A stretch of DNA of 64,000 nucleotides from UBA5336 sp964415675 (lineage in GTDB: Bacteria > Pseudomonadota > Alphaproteobacteria > Caulobacterales > Hyphomonadaceae). Made by a program: the position numbers and the translations under genes. The notes under the pieces are model-generated. The model saw only the letters and a program-made list of their open reading frames with translations. It ran no database searches and was not told where the DNA came from. The DNA lies in contig CAYQBG010000009.1 in NCBI GenBank assembly GCA_964415675.1, positions 62,001 through 126,000 of the forward strand, read 5' to 3'. Of this stretch, positions 35,790 through 45,068 are shown one piece after another. Each line of letters begins with the position of its first letter. The first letter of the stretch is position 1.

Positions 35790-36974
35790 CTATTTGGTCG
35801 GGCGGAAACGCTCCAGCTGCGCGGCGGCCCAGTCGCGGCCACCCCAGCCAAAGGCAATCCCGATCGCGAGTGCCGCGCCGAGAATGATATATTTCGCCAC
35901 TTCCAGGATGAAGGCGCCGCCGGTCGGGTCGAGGCCCATGCGCGAAATGCCCAGGATCACCGACAGGATGATGATCACCCATTTCACGATGCTGGCCGCC
36001 GTATCGGTCGCGCCCGAACCGGCCGCCTTCATCGCATCGGTGACAAGCCGGGCAATGAACACGCCAGCAAAGATGATCAGGGCGCCAAAGACAATCTGGG
36101 CACCCATGTCGAGAACCACATTCATCGCCTCGGTCAGCGCGGCAAATTCCAGCGCCCGCAAGGCCTGGATCACGCCGAGCAGGACGATGAAGAACAGCGC
36201 CAGGTTAGCGATGATGTTTGACGCGGTCATGTTGCGATCTGCCCCTTTCAGCAGGCCAAGCTCGCTGACTGCGCTGTCAATGCCGAAATTGGGCAGGGTC
36301 TTGCGGGCGAGATCTGCCACCCAGCGACCGACAAACACGAAGACGGTGAGGATGATCCCGGCCAGGATGATGTTGTCGAGACTGTCGACAATGTTTGACA
36401 GGAGTTCATTCACCGGCTGCGAGATGCTTTCGATATTGAGCGCGTCGAAGGCCGCAATCGCGCCCAGGATCATGAGGAAAGCCTGCAGGATCGTCGAGAC
36501 CACACCGGAAATATTGACCGGCTCTTCAGCAAGCCCGACCCGCTCGGGCAGCGGGTCGGCAAAGACGAGGACGGCCTTGGCCGCCTGCTTGACGACATTC
36601 GCCACGATGATGAAGATCGCGAACACGAAGACGGCGGCGATGATGTTCGGGATATAGGAGAATATCTCATCCAGCATCGCATTCAGCGGCTGGGTGATCG
36701 TCGTCAGTTCCAGCCGCGTCAGCGCCTGAATCACACCCAGCAGAATGATGACCCAGAAGGCCGCTGATGACAGGCTTGAGCCAAGACTCTTGCGCCCGGG
36801 CCCGGCCGTCTCATTGGCCTTCTTCGCGAGGCCCGTCTTGTCGATCGCGGCACCGATCAGCCATTTGACCACATAGGCGGCGATGATGAAACCGACCAGA
36901 ATGATCAGCGCAGCGAAGACCTTCGGCCCGTATTCATTGAACTGGTATTGGATGTTTTCCCAGAGTTGTTCCAT
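35790..36974 (-). CDS. Mechanosensitive-channel-like TM-helix-repeat protein
   Basis: 394 residues with three repeats of a two-helix unit typical of conserved TM-helix repeat proteins (about 15-110, 115-245, 250-370). Each carries an IQALxxLE segment (GVIQALTRLEL, GVIQALRALEF). The C-terminus ends in GIAFGWGGRDWAAAQLERF. These proteins are annotated as mechanosensitive ion channel family but lack the MscS beta domain. The ATG at 36974 uses the GGAGG located inside the preceding in-frame ATG. Confidence 0.82.
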   Translation of the reverse strand: MEQLWENIQYQFNEYGPKVFAALIILVGFIIAAYVVKWLIGAAIDKTGLAKKANETAGPGRKSLGSSLSSAAFWVIILLGVIQALTRLELTTITQPLNAMLDEIFSYIPNIIAAVFVFAIFIIVANVVKQAAKAVLVFADPLPERVGLAEEPVNISGVVSTILQAFLMILGAIAAFDALNIESISQPVNELLSNIVDSLDNIILAGIILTVFVFVGRWVADLARKTLPNFGIDSAVSELGLLKGADRNMTASNIIANLALFFIVLLGVIQALRALEFAALTEAMNVVLDMGAQIVFGALIIFAGVFIARLVTDAMKAAGSGATDTAASIVKWVIIILSVILGISRMGLDPTGGAFILEVAKYIILGAALAIGIAFGWGGRDWAAAQLERFRPTK

Positions 36975-37021
36975 TTGCCCCTCCATTTGAGTTGGATAAC
37001 AGAGGGCTTACCACAATTTGG

Positions 37022-37939
37022 TCATGTTTCACGGGGGCAACTGTCATTTTCGAAAGTGCGATCAAGGTCTTCCGCGAGTTCATAGGCCACATAGTCGCGA
37101 AGACGCGCGGTCACCTCCCCGGCATCGCCCTGGAGCCCCTCCTGCGGGACCTGCGGGCCAAAGCCCATCCGAAACCGCGAGCCCTTCTTGTTCAGCAACT
37201 CATGAAACAGCGTGATATCGCGAAGCTCGCCATTGACCCGTGAAAAGAAGTAGAACAGCCATGAATTACGCGCCTCAAGGTGCAGCGGATACACCGGGGC
37301 ATTCTTCTTTCGTGCCAGACTGACAGCGGTCGGGAACCAGTCCTGTTCGGCCAGTTCACCATCCACCCGGCGCGCAAGCTTTCCTGACGGGAAAATGACC
37401 ACGCATTTTTCGGCGGCAAAGGCTTCGCCGGCCTGGCGCAAAGTTTCGCGCGTCTTGGCCGGGCTGCGCTTGTCCAGCACCCATTCGACAGGGATGATGA
37501 GATCTGAAAATCGCGGATTCACGCGCACGGCATCGGCGTTAGCGAAAAAGACCACATCGGTGCGCACCTTGCGTATGGCCTCCCAGACGGCGACGCCATC
37601 GGCAAGGCCGGTCGGATGGTTGGCGATCACGATACAGCGCCCGGTCGCAGGCAGGCGGTCGAGTTTGTCCACCTGCATGTCGAAGGCAAGCATGTTGGCG
37701 AGATAATCGAAACTCTGGCGCCCGTTCAGCGTCTGGAGATGATCGGCCATCGCCCGGGCCTTCTTGTAGCCCAGAAGGCCATAGAGAATCGGACGGGTGA
37801 CCGGCCAGGACCAGTGAGACACGAAGCTCGGGCATCGCTCACGGATCAGTGCGTCGGCGATATGCAAGCCGCTATTGCTGTTCGCCGGCAGAAAGACCGA
37901 TTGCCGGCCAGCCTCCAGGGCCGCAGGTTTCTCACTCAT
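37022..37939 (-). CDS. Lysophospholipid/glycerol-phosphate acyltransferase-like protein
   Basis: 305 residues. PlsC-type motifs are present: NHPTGLADG (about 106-114) in the place of NHX4D, FPSGKLAR as the glycine-containing motif III, and YPLHLEARNS. It would acylate lysophospholipid or a related alcohol at the inner membrane. The aspartate sits one residue further from the histidine than in the classical motif. This is a known pattern in some hemolysin-type acyltransferases but should be noted when assigning activity. Confidence 0.78.
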   Translation of the reverse strand: MSEKPAALEAGRQSVFLPANSNSGLHIADALIRERCPSFVSHWSWPVTRPILYGLLGYKKARAMADHLQTLNGRQSFDYLANMLAFDMQVDKLDRLPATGRCIVIANHPTGLADGVAVWEAIRKVRTDVVFFANADAVRVNPRFSDLIIPVEWVLDKRSPAKTRETLRQAGEAFAAEKCVVIFPSGKLARRVDGELAEQDWFPTAVSLARKKNAPVYPLHLEARNSWLFYFFSRVNGELRDITLFHELLNKKGSRFRMGFGPQVPQEGLQGDAGEVTARLRDYVAYELAEDLDRTFENDSCPRET

Positions 37940-38148
37940 GGTCGCTCTGCCTCATTCTGTCGGTGCAGCATACAGCATCGCGCGGATGGCGAAAGCTTAG
38001 CTGCTGCGGCGCGCTGCCTCGCGCACGTTTGTCAACACTTCAGTCATATTCGCTTTACCAAGGCGAAACAGCCGCGTGGTTTAACTGGGCCTGCACAAAG
38101 ATGGAAGCGGGCAGGTCGCGCGCTCTGCACCAGCAAAGAGGTAGATTT

Positions 38149-38583
38149 ATGAAAGTGCTCTGGGTCGAGGATCATGAACCTGTTCGCGACATGCTGGCGA
38201 TTGCCGCAGACAAGGCGGCGCGCGCGCGTGTACAGGTCGATCTCGTCATGGCGACGAGCCTGCTCGAAGCCGAGAGCCGCCTGCGGCTTGAACGGTTCGC
38301 CCTCGTGATCCTGGACCTGACCCTGCCCGACAGCCCGGACCCGGAAATGACCATCGCCCGCATCGCCAATATGGGCAATCATCGCATTGCCGTGGTCTCG
38401 GCGAATGACGAGCGCGACCGCGCGGTCGAGACGGCGAAACTGTGTGGTTGCAATATCGCGCCAGAGGCGATCGGCAAGGCTGGCCTGCCCTTTAACCGCT
38501 TCATCCAGCGCCCAGGCGCTTTTGAGGACTTCCTGCTCTCTCTGATGCCGGGAAACGAGAAAGCGGCCCCTGTAGCTGCCTGA
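38149..38583 (+). CDS. Stand-alone response-regulator receiver protein
   Basis: 144 residues, receiver domain only. The acidic pair is in WVEDHEP (7-8), the phosphoacceptor aspartate in VILDLTLPD (about 56), the Ser/Thr switch in VVSAND (about 85) and a lysine in IGKAGLP. No output domain or cognate kinase is next to it. GAGG precedes the ATG at 38149. A longer in-frame reading upstream was rejected as non-coding. Confidence 0.82.
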   Translation: MKVLWVEDHEPVRDMLAIAADKAARARVQVDLVMATSLLEAESRLRLERFALVILDLTLPDSPDPEMTIARIANMGNHRIAVVSANDERDRAVETAKLCGCNIAPEAIGKAGLPFNRFIQRPGAFEDFLLSLMPGNEKAAPVAA

Positions 38584-38592
38584 TCCGGGCAT

Positions 38593-39312
38593 CTATTGCC
38601 GGCGTATGGCAAGATAGACAGTCTGAACGGCCTCGCCATCCTGATATGGATTGCGAAACCGGATCTCCTCAACCCAGGCCCTGGCAAACATGCCCTGCAG
38701 TCTGGCGACGAAGGCTGCATCCGGCGAATCATTCGACCAGAGCCCGAACACGCCACCGGGCTTGAGATGAGAGGCGAGCTGACGCAAACCCTCCGGCTGG
38801 TAGAAATGACCACTGCGGCCATCGAGCCAGGCCTCGGGTGAATGATCTATATCGACGAGGATCGCGTCAAATCGCCGACGCGGTGCAGACGGATCAAACC
38901 CGCCCTCGCCTTCGCTCATGGCAAAAAAGTCACCTTCCACGATCCGGCAACGCGGATCGTCAACAAGCGCTGTCCCCATCGGCAGGATCGCCTGTCTGTG
39001 CCATTCAATGACCGGAGCGAGATACTCCACGATTATCAGCTCACTGACCCGCTCATCCTCCAGCGCAGCCTTTGCAGTATAGCCAAGGCCCAGTCCGCCA
39101 ATCACGATGGCGAGCTTTTCATCCTCAAGCCGGGCAAGTCCCAGTTTCGCCAGCGCGATCTCGGATGCGGTGAACATATCCGACATCAGGTGTTCATCGC
39201 CGAGTTTGACCTCGACAATGTCAACGCCGAGCCGCATTTCCCGGCGTCGCCGAAGTGACAGCGCACCAATCGGCGTCAGCTGGTAGTCGAGTTCTTCAAA
39301 CAAGCGAGCCAT
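38593..39312 (-). CDS. Spermidine synthase-like methyltransferase-fold protein
   Basis: 239 residues. Rossmann-type glycine motif IGGLGLGYTAKAAL (about 70-83), an acidic residue after the second strand (IIVEYLAPVIEWH) and DAILVDIDHSP as the catalytic-region aspartates. It resembles SpeE-like proteins, but without the full polyamine-site signature the product is uncertain. It lies divergent to arsR. Confidence 0.75.
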   Translation of the reverse strand: MARLFEELDYQLTPIGALSLRRRREMRLGVDIVEVKLGDEHLMSDMFTASEIALAKLGLARLEDEKLAIVIGGLGLGYTAKAALEDERVSELIIVEYLAPVIEWHRQAILPMGTALVDDPRCRIVEGDFFAMSEGEGGFDPSAPRRRFDAILVDIDHSPEAWLDGRSGHFYQPEGLRQLASHLKPGGVFGLWSNDSPDAAFVARLQGMFARAWVEEIRFRNPYQDGEAVQTVYLAIRRQ

Positions 39313-39419
39313 CCGTCTTTAGAGCACGCCTCGCTCGCGGTCACAAATCGCAGCCTGGCGGCGGATATAGGCGCTATTCAGGATTCCTGTATGATGTGAA
39401 TGTGATAACAGAGACGCCA

Positions 39420-39755
39420 ATGAACGAGCTGACCGAGACCCTGAAGCAACTCTCCGCCCTGTCGCAGGAAACGCGACTTCAGGCCTTTCGCGCGCTTATG
39501 GAAGCCGGTCAGGACGGCCTCCAGGCTGGCGCGATTGCCGGCCAGCTTGGTCTTGCGCCCAACAAGCTTTCCGGTCATCTGAGCATTCTGGTCAATTCCG
39601 GCCTGGTCAGCGTCGTGCGCGATGGGCGCCGCATGATTTATCGCGCGGAAATCGACGCGGTGAACAGCCTGCTTTCCATGCTGGTCGAAACCTGCTGCAA
39701 CGGCCACCCGGAGGTCTGCGCCCCGCTTGCGAGCCTCTCGAAACCGGACTTTTGA
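39420..39755 (+). CDS. arsR: ArsR/SmtB family repressor
   Basis: 111 residues. Winged-helix DNA-binding segment LGLAPNKLSGHLSILVNSGL (about 42-62) and the wing DGRRMIYRAE. The C-terminal ETCCNGHPEVC supplies three cysteines suited to trivalent arsenic binding. It represses the arsenic genes until arsenite binds. It is followed directly by an ArsR-type operator and a porin-acr3 pair. The ATG at 39420 is preferred over an upstream GTG. Confidence 0.88.
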   Translation: MNELTETLKQLSALSQETRLQAFRALMEAGQDGLQAGAIAGQLGLAPNKLSGHLSILVNSGLVSVVRDGRRMIYRAEIDAVNSLLSMLVETCCNGHPEVCAPLASLSKPDF

Positions 39756-39779
39756 TTCAATATTCGATAGATTATTGAA
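39756..39779. promoter_or_regulatory. ArsR-type operator
   Basis: Dyad TTCAATA-N10-TATTGAA immediately after the arsR stop and 60 bases before the porin ATG. The TTCAA/TTGAA half-sites are the classical ArsR-family recognition sequence, so the porin-acr3 unit is probably repressed separately from, or together with, arsR. Confidence 0.75.
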
Positions 39780-39838
39780 ATGATGAGTGCGTTCCCGTAG
39801 GAAGACGAAACCGTATCTGCCTCGCGGGGGGAGTTGCC

Positions 39839-41230
39839 ATGAGACCTGTTCTGATAGGCTCGATTCTGTTCTGCGCCTGCGCAACGTATGCAAGTGGCGA
39901 TGAGCCCCTGCAGCTTGAGCGGGAAGTGAATGCGCCAGAATGGCTGACCCTTAGCGGCGAAGCGCGCATGCGCTATGAGAGCCTTGACGGACAGTTCCGG
40001 GCCGGCCGGGTAGGCAGCGACCAGCTCCTCCTCTTCCGCACGCTCCTGCTCGCCGAAGCCGATACCGGTCCTGTGTCGTTTGGCATCGAGTTTCAGGACA
40101 GCCGAACCTATCTTGGCGACAGCGGTACACCGCTCTCCAGCAGCATTACCAATCCGCTCGATGTCCTCCAGCTTTACGCCCGGCTCGATGATCTGCCCGG
40201 CCTGCTCGGCGTCAACTCCGACAGTCGGCTCACTCTGGGCCGCCAGACCGTCTCGATCGGCTCCAAGCGGCAGATCGAACGGGTCAGCTACGCCAATGTG
40301 ATCAAAAGCTATACAGGCGCGCATTTCATCAGTGAGGCTGACCGGGGCGACGAACTGCATCTTGTTCATGTCGTTCCGACCGCGCGCTTCCCGAATACGC
40401 GCCCCGACATCGACGACAATGAGCTGTCAGGAGATGAGGAACAGTGGGGCCGCCGGATCTGGGGCGTCCATTATCGCCGCGCGGACATCCTGCCGGAGGC
40501 CGTGCCCGGACTTTGGGGCGAGGTTTTCGTCTATGGCCTCGAAGAGGAAGATACTGACGACTTCCAGACGCCAGACCGGTCCTATATCGCGCCGGGCTTT
40601 CGGCTCTATCGCAAGCCGCAGCCGGGGCAATGGGACATCGACCTGGAAGCGGCCCTCAGGCAGGGCACACGCTATGCCACAAGCGACCCGGCAGACACGC
40701 AGAGCCTCGACGTCGAAGCTTCCATGATGATTGCCGTGCTCGGCTACACATTCAATGCGCCATGGCAGCCTCGCATCTCACTCGAATACTATTATGCCAG
40801 CGGCGATGAGACCGCAGGCGATCTCGCCTTCGACCAGCATGAGCGGCTGTTCGGTGGCCGGCGCACAGATCTCAACAACACCTCGATCCACGGCCCCCTG
40901 ACGCCCGCCAATCTCAGCGCGCCAGGATTTCGGGTGCAGGTCACGCCCAATGATCGCTGGGATGGCTGGTTCCAGTATCACGCTGCGTCTCTGGCTTCGG
41001 CAACCGACAGCTGGGTCATTGCGCGCCTGCGCGATCCGACCGGACAGTCAGGTGAGTTCATCGGGCATGAGCTTGACGCCCGCGCGCGCTATTGGGTCTT
41101 GCCCGGCAGTCTGCGTCTCGAACTGGGTGCATCTGGCCTTGTCTATGGCGAGTTCACCAATAACGTACCCGGCGGGCCGGACGACGATGCCACCCTGTTC
41201 GGTTATGCCCAACTCACCCTGACATTCTAG
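39839..41230 (+). CDS. Alginate-export-type outer-membrane porin in arsenic module
   Basis: 463 residues. A signal peptide (to about ASG, residue 20) is followed by a beta-barrel of the alginate_export/AlgE-like family (LTLGRQTVSIGSKRQIERVSY, YTFNAPWQPRISLEYYYASGD, and a C-terminal aromatic TLTF typical for BAM recognition). The barrel presumably allows passage of an anion or sugar-like solute. Its place between the ArsR operator and acr3 (13 bases upstream of acr3) implies a role in arsenic or phosphate handling, which is inference. Confidence 0.78.
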   Translation: MRPVLIGSILFCACATYASGDEPLQLEREVNAPEWLTLSGEARMRYESLDGQFRAGRVGSDQLLLFRTLLLAEADTGPVSFGIEFQDSRTYLGDSGTPLSSSITNPLDVLQLYARLDDLPGLLGVNSDSRLTLGRQTVSIGSKRQIERVSYANVIKSYTGAHFISEADRGDELHLVHVVPTARFPNTRPDIDDNELSGDEEQWGRRIWGVHYRRADILPEAVPGLWGEVFVYGLEEEDTDDFQTPDRSYIAPGFRLYRKPQPGQWDIDLEAALRQGTRYATSDPADTQSLDVEASMMIAVLGYTFNAPWQPRISLEYYYASGDETAGDLAFDQHERLFGGRRTDLNNTSIHGPLTPANLSAPGFRVQVTPNDRWDGWFQYHAASLASATDSWVIARLRDPTGQSGEFIGHELDARARYWVLPGSLRLELGASGLVYGEFTNNVPGGPDDDATLFGYAQLTLTF

Positions 41231-41242
41231 AAGGATCAATTC

Positions 41243-42259
41243 ATGGGCGCGTTCGAGAAGTACCTCTCCGTATGGGTCGGACTCTGCATCCTTGCGGGGA
41301 TCGGGCTGGGCCTCCTCATCCCCGGTGCGTTTCAGGCGCTGGCGGCGCTCGAATATGCCAATGTCAATTTCGCGGTGGCGATCCTGATCTGGGCGATGGT
41401 CTGGCCAATGATGATCGGAGTGGACTTTTCTGCCATGGCGCGGGTTGGCGAGAAGCCCAAGGGACTGATCATCACGCTGATTGTGAACTGGCTGATCAAG
41501 CCCTTCACCATGGCGGCGCTCGGCGTTCTGTTCTTCCGTTACGTGTTTGCGGGCCTTATCCCGCCCTCGGATGCGGAAGGTTATATCGCTGGCCTCATAC
41601 TGCTCGGTGCGGCGCCCTGCACAGCCATGGTCTTTGTCTGGTCACAGCTCACCAGGGGCGATGCGAATTACACGCTGGTGCAGGTGAGTGTGAATGACGC
41701 GATAATGGTTGTCGCCTTCGCGCCGATCGTGGCCTTCCTGCTCGGCGTCACCGACATTGCCGTTCCATGGGAGACGCTGCTGCTCTCGGTAGCGCTGTAT
41801 GTGGTAATACCGCTAATCGCCGGCATCGTCACACGAACCCTGCTCACCAGAGGCGGCGGGGAGGCCGCGGTGTCGCGCTTTACCGACAAGATCAAGCCGC
41901 TTTCGGTTATCGGCCTTCTTGCGACGGTCGTCCTCCTGTTCGGCTTCCAGAGCGAAACCATCATCGCCCGCCCGCTCATCATTGCCCTCATCGCCGTGCC
42001 GATCCTGATCCAGTCCTATGCGATCTTCGCCCTCGCCTATGCGGCGGCCTGGGCCTGGAAAGTGCCTCACCGGATCGCCGCGCCGTGCGCCATGATCGGC
42101 ACTTCGAACTTTTTCGAACTCGCTGTCGCCGTCGCCATCAGCCTGTTCGGTCTGAATTCCGGCGCGGCGCTCGCCACAGTGGTCGGTGTGCTGGTCGAGG
42201 TACCCGTCATGCTCTCGCTGGTCGCCTTTGCGAACCGCACCAGAAGCGCCTTTCCCTGA
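41243..42259 (+). CDS. arsB (acr3): ACR3-family arsenite efflux transporter
   Basis: 338 residues with about ten transmembrane helices. The conserved GAAPCTAMVFVWSQLTRGD (about 126-144) contains the cysteine essential in the family. The C-terminal GTSNFFELAVAVAISLFG carries the conserved acidic residue. It exports arsenite at the inner membrane. Co-transcribed with the porin under ArsR; no arsC or arsH is visible. Confidence 0.93.
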   Translation: MGAFEKYLSVWVGLCILAGIGLGLLIPGAFQALAALEYANVNFAVAILIWAMVWPMMIGVDFSAMARVGEKPKGLIITLIVNWLIKPFTMAALGVLFFRYVFAGLIPPSDAEGYIAGLILLGAAPCTAMVFVWSQLTRGDANYTLVQVSVNDAIMVVAFAPIVAFLLGVTDIAVPWETLLLSVALYVVIPLIAGIVTRTLLTRGGGEAAVSRFTDKIKPLSVIGLLATVVLLFGFQSETIIARPLIIALIAVPILIQSYAIFALAYAAAWAWKVPHRIAAPCAMIGTSNFFELAVAVAISLFGLNSGAALATVVGVLVEVPVMLSLVAFANRTRSAFP

Positions 42260-42363
42260 AATTCAGCAGGTTGAATATTAAAGGCCAGGCGGCCCGCCTC
42301 CTGCCTCGTTAGTCCCTGAATTTACAAAGGGTCGCCCGGTAGAAACTCGTTGATCACCGCCAT

Positions 42364-43467
42364 TCAACAGACATTCCCTGATCGGGTGATCGAGACCATG
42401 ATGCCGCGATTTGGGGACACCTTGTTGTCGAGCATGTCTTTCCAGACACTTGCTGCAGCGTCTGCACCGTCAATGCGTTCAATGGCAACCTGATCGGACA
42501 CCATCTGCGCGAGTTTCAAACTCGCTTCACTGGCCTTTTCGGTGAAAACCCCTGGGCCCCAATCCTTGTTCCGCTTGGCAATGTGTCCCGGAGCAAAGAA
42601 AAAGGCCGGCTTGGCGCCGGGCAGGCTGTCGATCTTGCCGGCCTGGTCCCAGTGGGTCGCTCCGACCATACAGCTTTCAACCATGTTCTCGCCAAGACGA
42701 TGATGGAGGGTGTGTGTCAGCGCCGTGTTGCCGGACATATCGACATAAGCCGCCTTTTTGTCGGCATCGATCTGCGTTTCATTGCCATAAGTCACGATCT
42801 GATCGCAGCAGCCCAGCAATGTCAGGAAATCAAGATTGCCGGCTGAGGTGAGACCGACGACGCGAAGTCCTTCAGGCCCTTCAGACTTGAGCAGCTGGGC
42901 CAGCCCAAGGCCAGTCTTTGATGATACCGAACCGATCAGAACCTGCTGTGCGCCGAAAAAGTCATTGTCGAGGAGATAATCAAACAGGGCGAATGAGGTC
43001 CCGAACAGTGGAAAAAGAAGGCAGCGCTCGTCTTCTCGGGCTTTCATCTCTTCGGGTTCGCCAGCGATCCGCCTGTATTGGTTGTAGAGCGCGGGCAGAT
43101 CGCGGCGATGTGGGGTCTGGTCCATGAAAGTCGCCGGCTTCACAGCGCCAGGCGAAAGAACGGTCTCGCTGTCCATGGGAAAGAACCCCCAAAGACGTTC
43201 TCCATCAGCAATCTCGCCGCTCCTGGATTCGATAACATCAGCCATGCCCCAGACAGGGACGCTGCCCCATGGCGCATCAGCCGGATAAAACTTCCAGTAG
43301 CCAATCATGTCTCCGCTCACGGCATAGCTGACATTATTCGATGTCAGGGCGAACTTGTCGATCCGAACCCGGATTTCGCCGGGCGCGAGCGGACGGCGCC
43401 CGGATTGTACGATTTTCGTCTCGCGAAGATTGCCCCGGTTCACCCAGAGCTGCGTCACCTGTGCCAT
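42364..43467 (-). CDS. DUF2855 family protein (MDR-related)
   Basis: 367 residues. An N-terminal GroES-like part (EIRVRIDKFALTSNNVSYAVSGDMIGYWKFYPA) and a later nucleotide-binding-like region (VLIGSVSSKTGLGLAQLL) indicate a divergent medium-chain dehydrogenase/reductase. Its substrate is unknown. GGAGGAA lies upstream of the ATG at 43467; about 50 readable residues further upstream look non-coding. Confidence 0.8.
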   Translation of the reverse strand: MAQVTQLWVNRGNLRETKIVQSGRRPLAPGEIRVRIDKFALTSNNVSYAVSGDMIGYWKFYPADAPWGSVPVWGMADVIESRSGEIADGERLWGFFPMDSETVLSPGAVKPATFMDQTPHRRDLPALYNQYRRIAGEPEEMKAREDERCLLFPLFGTSFALFDYLLDNDFFGAQQVLIGSVSSKTGLGLAQLLKSEGPEGLRVVGLTSAGNLDFLTLLGCCDQIVTYGNETQIDADKKAAYVDMSGNTALTHTLHHRLGENMVESCMVGATHWDQAGKIDSLPGAKPAFFFAPGHIAKRNKDWGPGVFTEKASEASLKLAQMVSDQVAIERIDGADAAASVWKDMLDNKVSPNRGIMVSITRSGNVC

Positions 43468-44106
43468 CTGTTCCTCCGTATTTGCATTTTGTGGTCGCGC
43501 TAAGACGCCGTGGTACATTCTGATGAACCATGCGCTTCTGGTCCTGTTCTGTCGCTGCGACATCAAAGTGGCGGTCCAGACCTCGCTGACCCGGATGGTG
43601 TTTACCCCGGTTGTTGGCATTCCCACAAATTCGCATTTGCTGCCTCAACGCCTGGTGGGGAGCTCAGGTCAATGGCACAGCCCGCGAAGATCACAGGCCC
43701 CGGCGGCATGCGGGCGTGTCGATCGTCTGCCATTTCGGCTTCTGAGGTGAGCGCGATTAGCAGATCCGCCGTGCGGGCAATGTGAAGTCTGCCTTCACCC
43801 GTTCTCGGGGAGAGGGCAGAAACATCAATCCTCCAGCGAATGTCGAGATCCGCCCGCGCGATGGCTGCAAGTGCCCGGACTTTCCTGCGAGAGTGCCCCC
43901 GGAAGGCGTCATCCGGGGTGCCATGCCGAGCATCCGCAAACCGGCCAATCCTGATCCCGTCCGCCTCCTGAAGCGGGTGAAACGCCGCAGATCAGGCAAA
44001 CCGGACCTTTGTTTCGAAGTCGCGCCCGGTCTGCTTCTCCCTGACCATCGGTTGGAAAACTGCCCCTATACTGCCCATCTGGCGACTGCGCAGATTTCCT
44101 GGCGAC
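43468..44106. other. Long intergenic region with repeat-like sequence
   Basis: About 640 bases without a convincing gene. Several overlapping reading frames exist but none looks like protein. From about 43780 to 43960 the minus strand resembles dispersed intergenic elements: a CCCTCTCCCCGAGAACGGG-type stretch and a CCCCGGATGACGCCTTCCGG-type hairpin. The 43468-43600 part presumably holds the DUF2855 promoter. Confidence 0.4.
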
Positions 44107-45006
44107 CTATTCATTAGCCCGGTCAAGCAGCGTGATTTCAACCCGCCGGTTGATGGCCCGGCCAGCGGCTGTCGCGTTCGAGGACAAGGGGACACCTTCC
44201 CCAAGGCCAAGCGTCTCGACCCGAGCGGCGCTGGTCCCAGCCGAAATCAGGTAAGCACCGACCGATGCGGCGCGCTGCGCGGAGAGGTTTTGATTGTAGC
44301 CGTCCGAGCCGGAAGAATCGGTATGGCCGGTGATCTGGATCCGGGTGCCGGAATTGCCGGAGAGGAAGGTCGCCAGCGGCGCAAGCCGCCCTCTGGCACC
44401 CGGCGTCAGCACCGAAGAATCGCTGGCAAACTGAAGATCGCGCACGATCAGGGTCAGGCCGAGTTCGGTGCGCTTCTGCTCAAAGGCTGCAAGTTCGGAG
44501 GACAGGATTGCGCTGCGTCCTTCAGCTTCACGGCGGCCAGCCTCGGACGCGATGCTTGCGGATCGTGCGTCTTCAGCCATTCTGTCGGAACGGTCTGCGC
44601 GGCCTTGCGCGACAATCGTCGCGGCGCGGGCCGATTTCACTTCCCGCTTGCGCGCCTCCGAAACCGCCTCGGCACGTTCGGTCGTCAGTGCCTGGATACG
44701 CGCATTGGCATCATTCTGGCGCCCGCGCGTTTCCGCGAGAGTGACATAGCCTTCGCCGAGACGAACCGAATGAACAAAATCGTCGGTTCGGCGGCGCAAA
44801 TAGTGCTCCCGTGCCTTTTCAATGGCCATATCTGCCTGCTCGATCGCGGCCTGGCCCGATTCCATTGTGCCAGGATTGGCCTTTGCCCGCTGCAGCGAAG
44901 CCTCAGCAGCCAGCAGTCTCGGGCTCGGCTCCGGCGCAGATGCACAACCGGCAAGCGTCAGGGCCAGGGCGGCGGATGAAACGGTCGTCCTGAAGGGATA
45001 AGTCAT
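44107..45006 (-). CDS. OmpA-family lipoprotein with DUF4398-like coiled-coil region
   Basis: 299 residues. Lipobox LTLAGC (Cys near 21), then an alanine/glutamate-rich helical region (about 30-175) like DUF4398. The C-terminal peptidoglycan-binding OmpA domain (about 185-295) shows TGHTDSSGSDGYNQNLSAQRA, LGEGVP and NRRVEI. It anchors the outer membrane to the cell wall. It lies immediately downstream of the truncated receptor gene on the same strand. Confidence 0.88.
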   Translation of the reverse strand: MTYPFRTTVSSAALALTLAGCASAPEPSPRLLAAEASLQRAKANPGTMESGQAAIEQADMAIEKAREHYLRRRTDDFVHSVRLGEGYVTLAETRGRQNDANARIQALTTERAEAVSEARKREVKSARAATIVAQGRADRSDRMAEDARSASIASEAGRREAEGRSAILSSELAAFEQKRTELGLTLIVRDLQFASDSSVLTPGARGRLAPLATFLSGNSGTRIQITGHTDSSGSDGYNQNLSAQRAASVGAYLISAGTSAARVETLGLGEGVPLSSNATAAGRAINRRVEITLLDRANE

Positions 45007-45068
45007 GACTGCAACTTTCTATGAATTCAGTTCAAGGCGGAGCGCGGCGAGGCCCGTTTCGATTTCCG

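Noticed and set aside
43782..44117. 111-codon plus-strand open frame
   Set aside because: Starts inside repeat-like sequence, lacks a ribosome-binding site and has non-protein-like composition.
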